Made by a program: the position numbers and the translations under genes. Of a stretch of DNA of 8,693 bases, positions 1 through 5,517 are shown piece after piece. How positions within the stretch are numbered: position 1 is the stretch's first letter; each line of letters starts with the position of its first letter. The notes beneath the pieces were generated by a model. It had not been told where the DNA came from. It ran no database searches and worked only from the letters and a program-made list of their open reading frames with translations. Source of the DNA: VFZS01 sp964353255 (lineage in GTDB: Bacteria; Acidobacteriota; Terriglobia; Bryobacterales; Bryobacteraceae); assembly GCA_964353255.1 (NCBI GenBank), contig CAYGVJ010000186.1, positions 1-8,693 of the forward strand. Reading direction: 5' to 3'.

Positions 1-2
1 GG

Positions 3-326
3 TGCTGGACCGAGCAGCACTTCTCTGTGCTCTTCGAAAACCCGCCGGAGACGCGCGCCAAGTTGAGCCTGGAGTTCTACTATCCGCCGGTAGCGCAAGA
101 GCAGTTGGGAACGATTACCGTGCGGGCGTCTGTAAACGGGGTCGCGCTGGCTGGCAAGACCTACGCGCGGGCCGCCAAGCACAAGTACGTGGTACGGGTT
201 CCCGCCGAGGCGCTGGGGCAGAAAACGGCGTTGGTGGAGTTCGCCCTGGACAAAGCCCTCCCTCCCAGCGAGGCCGATGTCCGCCAACTGGGGATAATCG
301 TCTCCCACGTGAGCCTCAGCGCCTGA
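3..326 (+). CDS. C-terminal fragment of an unidentified protein (beta-sandwich-like tail)
   Basis: The reading frame is open from the left window edge (frame starting at base 3) to the TGA at 324-326, leaving about 107 residues. A GTG at 27 lies inside this frame, but open coding sequence continues upstream of it (…CWTEQHFS), so it is more likely internal than a start. The visible part has alternating hydrophobic strands, a Trp near the start, a 'FENPPETRAKLSLEF' stretch and the ending 'PPSEADVRQLGIIVSHVSL'. From memory, this pattern resembles beta-sandwich tails at the C-terminus of some bacterial glycosyltransferase-like or sugar-related proteins, where the charged 'D-R-x-L-G' segment precedes the last strand. 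That family link is only a suggestion, and the catalytic part lies outside the window. It converges tail to tail with mrp across an 18-bp gap with no clear terminator. Confidence 0.72.
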   Translation, partial: CWTEQHFSVLFENPPETRAKLSLEFYYPPVAQEQLGTITVRASVNGVALAGKTYARAAKHKYVVRVPAEALGQKTALVEFALDKALPPSEADVRQLGIIVSHVSLSA

Positions 327-344
327 GTAAGCTCCTGGGCCGGC

Positions 345-1187
345 TCAGTCGCTGACCTCGATGACCGGCCCCTGCGGTGCGCCGGCCTCGCTCGCGCGGG
401 CGGCGGTGCGGCGTGCCAGCTCCAGAAACCAGGCGGCGCGGGGGTCCTGGCCGTCGCGCAGGGCCACGGGCTGGCCCGTGTCGCCGCCGGCACACACCTC
501 CGGGTCCAGGGGCAGCTCGGCCAGGAAGTGCACGCCCATCTCGGCGGCGATTCTCTGGCCTCCGCCATAGCTGAAGACGTCCACGCGCCCCTGGCAGTGC
601 GGACAGATGAAGTAGCTCATGTTCTCGACGATGCCCAGGACCGGGACGCGCACCTGGCGGAACATGCGCACCGCCTTGCGGGCGTCGCCCAGCGCCACAT
701 CCGAGGGCGTGGTGACGACGATGGCCCCGGTGATGGGGACGGTCTGGATGAGCGAGAGCTGCACGTCGCCGGTGCCGGGCGGCAGGTCCACCACCAGGTA
801 GTCCAGCTCGCCCCAGTCCACGTCTCTGAGGAACTGCTGGATGACGTGGTGCAGCATGGGACCGCGCCAGATGACCGGCTGGTCGCCGGGGCTCAGGAAG
901 CCCATGGACATGAGCTTGATGCCGTGGCGCTCCAGCGGCTGGATGCGCGCGCCCGACACGTCGGGGAGGTCCGCGGTCCCCACCATCAGCGGGACATTGG
1001 GGCCGTAAACGTCGGCGTCGAGCAACCCCACCTGATGACCCAGCCGGGCCAGGGCGATGGCCAGGTTGACCGCCACCGTGGTCTTGCCGACGCCACCCTT
1101 GCCCGAGCCTACGGCGATGAGGTTGTGAACGCCGGGGATGGGGAATCTGGGCGGCTCGCCGGCGCGGGTGGGCTCCATTGCTTCCAT
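345..1187 (-). CDS. mrp: Mrp/NBP35-family P-loop ATPase, Fe-S cluster carrier (ApbC-like)
   Basis: This 280-residue protein belongs to the Mrp/ApbC/Nbp35 family, cytosolic ATPases that bind and pass on Fe-S clusters. The deviant Walker A motif GSGKGGVGKTT lies at about residues 27-37. Next come DADVYGPN (58-65) and the switch II motif DLPPGTGD (134-141). The cluster-binding pair is C195-x2-C198 (CPHC), preceded by the family's 'ENMSYF'. The N-terminal MIP18/DUF59 domain of many bacterial Mrp proteins is absent; only about 22 residues precede the first strand, so this is the short form. An alternative in-frame ATG three codons in (1178) has a GGA just upstream and could be the true start. The gene follows tsaD by 22 bp on the same strand, so the two are probably cotranscribed. 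The Fe-S role comes from the family, not from this sequence alone. Confidence 0.95.
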   Translation of the reverse strand: MEAMEPTRAGEPPRFPIPGVHNLIAVGSGKGGVGKTTVAVNLAIALARLGHQVGLLDADVYGPNVPLMVGTADLPDVSGARIQPLERHGIKLMSMGFLSPGDQPVIWRGPMLHHVIQQFLRDVDWGELDYLVVDLPPGTGDVQLSLIQTVPITGAIVVTTPSDVALGDARKAVRMFRQVRVPVLGIVENMSYFICPHCQGRVDVFSYGGGQRIAAEMGVHFLAELPLDPEVCAGGDTGQPVALRDGQDPRAAWFLELARRTAARASEAGAPQGPVIEVSD

Positions 1188-1209
1188 GTTAGCGCTGGGG
1201 CCTTCCGCC

Positions 1210-2310
1210 TCACGCCAGCGTGAGGCCGGCCTGGGCGGCCAGAGAGAAATCGGCGAACTCGCCGCGGGCGAGCTTGGGGAAGGCGGCGGCGGCGATCATG
1301 GCGGCGTTGTCGGTGGCCAGAGCGGGTGTGGGGAAGTGAGCCGGGCAGGGGAGGCCCGCCTCCTGTGCGGCCCGGCGGAGCCCGGCGTTGGAGGCGACGC
1401 CGCCGGAGATGATGATCGAGCGCGCTCCGATCTGCTCGGCGGAGGCCGCGGCGCGGCGCAGCAGCTCCTCGATCACGGTGCGCTGAAAGGAGGCCAGCAG
1501 GTCCAGGGTGCGCCGGGGCGTGAAGGCCAGCCACTCCTCCAGGGTCGGGCGCGGGTTCTGCCGCAGCAGGCGACGACGCTCCTCGATCTCCGTGGCCAGG
1601 TCCTGCTGCCGGACCCAGCGCAGCACGGCGGTCTTCAGGCCCGAGAAGCTGAAGTCCAGGGCGTTGCCTTTCATGCGGGTCAGGGTGAAGGCTACCGCCC
1701 GCGGGTTGCCGTGCGGAGCCAGGCGGTCAATCACCGGGCCGCCGGGATAGCCCAAGCCCAGCAACTTGGCTACCTTGTCGTAGGCTTCGCCCGCGGCGTC
1801 GTCGCGGGTTTTCCCGAGCAGGCGGTAGGCGAAGCCCGCGCGTACCTCGAACAGGTGTGTGTGGCCGCCGCTGACTACCAGGGCCAGGGCGGGGAATTCG
1901 ATGGGGCGGCCTTGAGCGTCAGCCTCGGCCACCACCCCGTGGATGTGGCCCTCCAGGTGGTTGACACCGATGAGCGGCAGGCCGCGCGCGCAGCAGAGGG
2001 CCTTGGCGAAGGTCAACCCCACCAGCAGCGAGCCGACCAGGCCGGGACCCGCGGTCACGGCCACCGCCGAGAGGCGGTCGTAACTCGTAGCTGAGTGCTC
2101 CAGCGCCAGACGCACCACAGGCACGATAGCGCGGAGGTGTTCGCGCGAGGCCAGCTCGGGCACCACGCCTCCGTAAGGTCCGTGGGTCGCAAGCTGCGAA
2201 GCCACCACCGAGGAGAGCACCGTGGCGCCGTCCTCGACGACCGCCGCGGCGGTCTCGTCGCAGGAGGTTTCGATGCCCAGGATGCGCCTGCTATGCTGCT
2301 GTTGAAGCAT
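1210..2310 (-). CDS. tsaD: tRNA N6-adenosine threonylcarbamoyltransferase TsaD
   Basis: TsaD (Kae1/Gcp/YgjD family) transfers the threonylcarbamoyl group from threonylcarbamoyl-AMP to A37 of ANN-decoding tRNAs, making t6A together with TsaB and TsaE in the cytoplasm. The protein has 366 residues, slightly longer than typical. Diagnostic segments are ILGIETSCDET (10-20), GGVVPELASREH (47-58), TAGPGLVGSLLVG (87-98), the metal-binding HLEGH (H118, H122), SGGHTHL (147-153), KLLGLGYPGGPVID (182-195) and ATDNAAMIA, whose D334 is the expected third metal ligand. All expected motifs are present, so it should be active. No ATG, GTG or TTG lies upstream before the in-frame stop at 2331-2329, and none lies between residue 1 and the conserved ILGIET. 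The ATG at 2310 is therefore the only ordinary start. It overlaps the queA start codon on the other strand. mrp follows 22 bp downstream. Confidence 0.98.
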   Translation of the reverse strand: MLQQQHSRRILGIETSCDETAAAVVEDGATVLSSVVASQLATHGPYGGVVPELASREHLRAIVPVVRLALEHSATSYDRLSAVAVTAGPGLVGSLLVGLTFAKALCCARGLPLIGVNHLEGHIHGVVAEADAQGRPIEFPALALVVSGGHTHLFEVRAGFAYRLLGKTRDDAAGEAYDKVAKLLGLGYPGGPVIDRLAPHGNPRAVAFTLTRMKGNALDFSFSGLKTAVLRWVRQQDLATEIEERRRLLRQNPRPTLEEWLAFTPRRTLDLLASFQRTVIEELLRRAAASAEQIGARSIIISGGVASNAGLRRAAQEAGLPCPAHFPTPALATDNAAMIAAAAFPKLARGEFADFSLAAQAGLTLA

Positions 2311-3415
2311 GCGCCTGTCCGACTTCGATTATCCCCTGCCGCGCGAGCTGATTGCACAGCGGCCGTTGGAGGACCGGGCCGCCAGCCGCATGTTGGTGCT
2401 CTACCGGCAGGAGGGCCGCTGGGAGGACCGGATGTTTCGCGAGCTGCCGGAGTTCCTGGGGCCCGGCGACTGCCTGGTGCTGAACGACTCGAAGGTCTTC
2501 CCGGCGCGGTTGCTCGGCCATCGCGCCGGAGTCCGCGCCCTGAGGGTGGGGAAGAAGAACCCCGCGCGGAAGCGGCATCTCCAGGGGCTCGTGGAAGTTA
2601 TGCTTCTCCGGCCGCAGGCGGGGGATCCGAGGGTGTGGCAGGCCCTGGTGCGGCCGGGCCGCAAGATGCACCTGGGTGAGCGGGTGCGGTTTGACGAGGA
2701 GTTGGAAGCGGAAGTCGTCGCACGCGGCGAGCTGGGCGAGCGGACCCTGCGTTTCAACTTCGCGGGAGACCTGTATGAGAAGCTGGACCGCATCGGGCAC
2801 GTGCCGCTGCCTCCCTACATCAGGCGGCCCGACGAGCCGGGCGACCGCGAGCGCTACCAGACGGTGTTCGCCGCACACGTCGGCTCGGTGGCCGCCCCTA
2901 CGGCGGGTTTGCACTTCACCGGGGAGATCCTCGAGCAGTGCCGCGCCGCGGGCGCGGAGATCGCCCGCGTGACTTTGCACGTCGGCCTGGGCACCTTCCA
3001 GCCCATTCACACGGAGACGATCGAGGAGCACCGGCTTCACCCGGAGAGCTTCGAGATCAGCCAGGAGACCGCCCGGAAGCTGCGCGCGGCGCGCCGGCTG
3101 GTGGCAGTGGGGACCACCAGCGTGCGGGTGCTGGAAACAGTGGCGCTGGAAAAGGGGACAGGCTACCCTGACCCTCGTGGTCAGGGCTGCCTGTCCCCTT
3201 TTCCGTTCCAAGGCGAGACCTCGCTCTTCATCTACCCCGGCTTCCGCTTCCAGGCCACCGGTGCGCTGCTGACTAACTTCCACCTGCCGCGCTCCAGCCT
3301 GTTGGTGCTGGTGTGCGCCTTCGCCGGGCAGGAGCTGGCGCTCAAGGCCTACCAGCACGCCGTTGAGGCGCGCTACCGGTTCTACTCTTACGGGGACTGC
3401 ATGTTGATCATGTAG
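2309..3415 (+). CDS. queA: S-adenosylmethionine:tRNA ribosyltransferase-isomerase QueA, with two insertions
   Basis: QueA adds the cyclopentene-ring precursor from S-adenosylmethionine to 7-aminomethyl-7-deazaguanine in tRNA, forming epoxyqueuosine at the wobble base. The protein has 368 residues, some 10-25 longer than the common family length. Motifs run in order: MRLSDFDYPLPRELIAQ (1-17), LNDSKVFPARL (58-68), ALVRPGRKM (112-120), HVPLPPYIRR (164-173), the signature AAPTAGLHFT (195-204), HVGLGTFQPI (224-233), VGTTSVRVLE (267-276) and ALLTNFHLPRS (319-329). The start at 2309 matches the conserved family N-terminus. Two regions look extra: a basic stretch at about 73-93, and residues 280-299, which are encoded by a 57-bp inverted repeat (separate entry). 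The second insert sits in a variable loop before the conserved SLFIYPG strand and leaves the frame intact, so activity is plausible. The ribosome binding site is weak. It ends 2 bp before the convergent oxidoreductase gene. Confidence 0.96.
   Translation: MRLSDFDYPLPRELIAQRPLEDRAASRMLVLYRQEGRWEDRMFRELPEFLGPGDCLVLNDSKVFPARLLGHRAGVRALRVGKKNPARKRHLQGLVEVMLLRPQAGDPRVWQALVRPGRKMHLGERVRFDEELEAEVVARGELGERTLRFNFAGDLYEKLDRIGHVPLPPYIRRPDEPGDRERYQTVFAAHVGSVAAPTAGLHFTGEILEQCRAAGAEIARVTLHVGLGTFQPIHTETIEEHRLHPESFEISQETARKLRAARRLVAVGTTSVRVLETVALEKGTGYPDPRGQGCLSPFPFQGETSLFIYPGFRFQATGALLTNFHLPRSSLLVLVCAFAGQELALKAYQHAVEARYRFYSYGDCMLIM
3148..3204. repeat. 57-bp REP-like imperfect palindrome inside queA
   Basis: The outer arms are a perfect 16-bp match: 3148-3163 reads GGAAAAGGGGACAGGC and 3189-3204 is its exact reverse complement. 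A 2+2-nt mismatch follows (TA against CT). The inner arms are a perfect 8-bp match (3166-3173 CCCTGACC, 3179-3186 GGTCAGGG), closing on the 5-nt loop 3174-3178. The structure lies wholly inside queA codons 280-299 and contains no in-frame stop. The GGGGACAGGC core flanked by A and T runs resembles, from memory, dispersed REP-like repeats linked to RAYT (IS200-like) transposases in Acidobacteriota and related genomes. No second copy and no such transposase gene is present in this window, so the repeat-family assignment is inference. Confidence 0.85.
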
Positions 3416-3417
3416 GC

Positions 3418-4602
3418 TCAGTCCGGCAGAACCAAGCTGTGTTCGGCGTCGAAGCGGATGCGGCGTTTCTCCAGGTATGACTTCACGGCCAGCAGCGGCG
3501 GCACGACGGAGATAGCGGCCAGGGCTACGTCGCCGTTAGGCAGCTTGCGGGATTTGCAGCAGTCCAGGAAATTGCGCACATGATCCGTGGTGACGTCGCC
3601 CGGGAAGTCCTTCTGCATAAGCGGAGCGCCTTTTTCCACGGGCGTAAATACGTAACGGTTGCGGTTGACGCAGAGCTTGCCTTTGTCGCCATAGAAGGTG
3701 ACCCCGTAGGGTAAGGGGTTGCCGACGATCACCGACTGGAACGACACGGTGAAGCCCGGATACTCAAACAGCGCCGAGATGGTGTCGGGCGCGTCCCTGC
3801 CATCCTGGACGTGGTAGATGCCGCCGGCCGCGACGGCCGAGTCGGGAGCCCTCTCGCCGAGAAACATGTGCACGACGTCCAGCCAATGGTGGCCGAAATC
3901 GGTCATGCGTCCACCGTTGAAATCCAGGTACGCCCGGAAATTGAAGTACATTCGCGGGTTCCAATCGCGGTAGCGCACCGGGCCGAGGAAACGCACCCAG
4001 TCGAGGTTGGAGGGCTTTTCCGCCACGCTTGCCCGCGGCGTGTAGGCACGGGGCGGGCCGTCGTTCCAGACGCACTCCACCCAGGTAACCTTGCCGATCT
4101 GGCCCGATTTCACGAATTGGTCGCGCCCCTCTAGGTAGACCGGTCCCGAGCGTTGCTGAACTCCCACCTGGCAGATGCGGTCGTTCCGCCGCGCAGCCTG
4201 CACCATCCAAGGGGCTTCCTCGAGCGTGCGGCACAGCGGCTTCTCGACATAGACGTCCTTCCCCGCGTTCATGGCATCGACGGCGTGGTCTTTGTGCCAG
4301 TGGTCGGGCGAGCCGATCAGCACGGCATCGACTTCCTTCATTTCGAGCAGCTTCTCGTGGTGGTAGAAGGACTTCGCGCCGGGCGCCTTGGCCAGCGCCT
4401 CATCGATGCGCGCGCCGTAGACGTCGCAGACTGCCAGCACTTCTACGTCGGGGTTGAGTTGGAACCTGCTCATGACGTAGCGGCCGCGGCTGCCCGCGCC
4501 GATCAAGCCGAGCCCGATCCTGTCGTTCGCCCCCATCACGCGCGAGTAGGAAAGTGCGCTCAGGGCAGCGGTTCTGGCTGCGTCTCTTCTGGTCATGGTC
4601 AT
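3418..4602 (-). CDS. Gfo/Idh/MocA-family NAD(P)-dependent oxidoreductase with Tat-like leader
   Basis: The 394-residue product belongs to the Gfo/Idh/MocA family, mostly sugar, inositol or amino-sugar dehydrogenases. The N-terminus 'TRRDAARTAALSALSYSRVMGANDRI' resembles a twin-arginine leader, so the folded, cofactor-loaded enzyme may be exported to the periplasm. The Rossmann fold starts at about residue 30 with G35-x-G37-x-x-G40. It continues through 'AVCD' (57-60) and 'GSPDHWH' (97-103) to the family E-K-P motif (120-122), whose lysine is usually catalytic. The second domain has GGRMTDFGHHWLDVVH (230-245), the expected G-x-x-x-D-x-G-x-H substrate-site pattern. The substrate cannot be read from sequence. 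The ATG at 4602 has the ribosome binding site GAGGAG 5 bases upstream and leads straight into the leader. An in-frame ATG at 4656, also with a strong AAGGAG, would add 18 residues. The gene converges on queA with a 2-bp gap. Confidence 0.93.
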   Translation of the reverse strand: MTMTRRDAARTAALSALSYSRVMGANDRIGLGLIGAGSRGRYVMSRFQLNPDVEVLAVCDVYGARIDEALAKAPGAKSFYHHEKLLEMKEVDAVLIGSPDHWHKDHAVDAMNAGKDVYVEKPLCRTLEEAPWMVQAARRNDRICQVGVQQRSGPVYLEGRDQFVKSGQIGKVTWVECVWNDGPPRAYTPRASVAEKPSNLDWVRFLGPVRYRDWNPRMYFNFRAYLDFNGGRMTDFGHHWLDVVHMFLGERAPDSAVAAGGIYHVQDGRDAPDTISALFEYPGFTVSFQSVIVGNPLPYGVTFYGDKGKLCVNRNRYVFTPVEKGAPLMQKDFPGDVTTDHVRNFLDCCKSRKLPNGDVALAAISVVPPLLAVKSYLEKRRIRFDAEHSLVLPD

Positions 4603-4607
4603 TTCAG

Positions 4608-4613
4608 CTCCTC
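4608..4613 (-). promoter_or_regulatory. Ribosome binding site favouring the 4602 start of the oxidoreductase
   Basis: On the minus strand this reads GAGGAG followed by the 5-base spacer CTGAA and the ATG at 4602. It supports the shorter start, which places the twin-arginine-like motif at the very N-terminus as usual for this group. Confidence 0.65.
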
Positions 4614-4662
4614 TCATGCGTGCGGGATTGAGGTACATGCGGCGAGGATATGCCATGTTCGA

Positions 4663-4668
4663 CTCCTT
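4663..4668 (-). promoter_or_regulatory. Second strong ribosome binding site, 18 codons upstream in the same frame
   Basis: AAGGAG on the minus strand is followed by a 6-base spacer and the ATG at 4656. That start reads MAYPRRMYLNPARMRGAE and then joins the oxidoreductase frame at 4602 with no stop. Either the longer protein is also made, or this is the real start and the site at 4608-4613 is incidental. The added segment is basic and would bury the leader 18 residues in. Confidence 0.5.
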
Positions 4669-4793
4669 GTGCAACCCAGTAGCGGACCAGCGCCACGGGG
4701 GGTCCGACCAGATCTCTGCATAGAGGCGCGGTAGCGTTTCTACTGGCACGGATACTGCATGCTGGTCGTGTGACGGGCCGGGGGCCGGCGGGC

Positions 4794-5480
4794 CTATTTG
4801 ACCTCCAATGACTGCGAGGCCAGATACTGGTGGAGGGGAGACTTGACCCGGTATCGGTCCAGCATTTCTTCCGAACAGACGCGCTGCGGCCGAGGCGGTC
4901 CCGCCGGCTTGCTCGGCGCCCACTGGAAGCACTGACGATAGCCGGCCACGGCCCCCCAGAAGACAGACCGATCAGCTACGTGGACGCGCTGCCGGCACCC
5001 GTACACCTCGCGTTCCTCCACGGGAAACCCTGCCACCAAGCCCCCTCTCAAGTAGACATGGGCGGCGTCGGCGGGCAGTTCTCCTTCCCCCTCGAAGCCG
5101 AGAACGTGCCACCCCGGACGGGAGCCGACGATGCTCGCTTCACGTCGCCAGGACAGCAGCCAGATGAACGTCTGGCCCGGCGTGTACTGGGCAGTGCACC
5201 GCCGACCGTCATAGGTGCGGTACTTGATGATCTGGAGGCGATCGCTTTCGAAGTGCCGTCCCAGCGCGTCCCGGGCGGCCACCGTAATAGTGGCCTCGTT
5301 GACACGCACAATGCGGCCGTAGACGATCGCGTCCGCCAGGCCGACCATGCGATCGAGGGGAGACGGCTCGTAATCAATGGCGGGCGCTATCGAACCCAGG
5401 ACGCCCGCCAGGAGAAGGATTCCGGCGGCCGACCGGGACCGCCGTTTCGGGGATCGCTGCTGTCTGCGGTATGCGCCCAT
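4794..5480 (-). CDS. Secreted or membrane-anchored protein of unknown function
   Basis: I do not recognise a characterised family. The 228-residue product begins with a strongly basic stretch (RRQQRSPKRRSRS, about 5-17) and then a hydrophobic segment (AAGILLLAGVLGSIAPA, about 18-34), a Sec-type signal peptide or an N-terminal anchor. The following 'LADAIVYGRIVRV…TITVAARDALG' (48-74) and 'YTPGQTFIWLLS' (99-110) are beta-rich. They resemble the opening of small secreted bacterial proteins of the type 'aDaIvxGrV', ending in a 'pGqxxxxLL' strand. There are four cysteines after the signal (95, 162, 184, 202), enough for two disulfides. The C-terminal third is less hydrophobic. GGAGGG lies about 12 bases upstream of the ATG, rather far for a good ribosome site. 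The gene starts 37 bp after the protease-barrel gene on the same strand, so cotranscription is likely. The shared export signals make a joint envelope role possible. Confidence 0.75.
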   Translation of the reverse strand: MGAYRRQQRSPKRRSRSAAGILLLAGVLGSIAPAIDYEPSPLDRMVGLADAIVYGRIVRVNEATITVAARDALGRHFESDRLQIIKYRTYDGRRCTAQYTPGQTFIWLLSWRREASIVGSRPGWHVLGFEGEGELPADAAHVYLRGGLVAGFPVEEREVYGCRQRVHVADRSVFWGAVAGYRQCFQWAPSKPAGPPRPQRVCSEEMLDRYRVKSPLHQYLASQSLEVK

Positions 5481-5517
5481 CCGGTTAACAGGCCCTCCGT
5501 CGGGCCGCCGGGCGACC

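Noticed and set aside
323..348. CTGAG-16-CTCAG between the first gene and mrp, considered as a shared terminator
   Set aside because: The 5-bp arms and long loop are too weak.
1138..2094. Long plus-strand open frame opposite tsaD (318 codons)
   Set aside because: It is antisense to a fully conserved gene, Gly/Gln/Arg-rich, with no recognisable domain. It is a typical GC-rich shadow frame.
2291..3358. Long minus-strand open frame opposite queA (355 codons)
   Set aside because: It is the mirror of a conserved gene, with no domain or ribosome site, and includes the antisense of the hairpin.
4683..4706. CGGACC-12-GGTCCG dyad upstream of the oxidoreductase gene, considered as an operator
   Set aside because: A 6-bp arm with a 12-bp spacer is expected by chance in such DNA, and no clear promoter could be placed beside it.
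4777..4789. GCCGG-GGG-CCGGC dyad near the end of the small secreted gene, considered as a terminator
   Set aside because: The stem is short and lies in generally GC-rich DNA with no T-run; it may be chance.
4657..4932. Upstream extension of the oxidoreductase frame to an ATG at 4932
   Set aside because: It overlaps the end of the preceding same-strand gene by about 140 bp, has no family similarity in the extra part and would bury the leader. Strong ribosome sites lie further in.
5491..5506. GGCCC-6-GGGCC stem between the protease and the following small gene, considered as a terminator
   Set aside because: It has only 5 bp of stem and no T-run, and the downstream gene is close and on the same strand.
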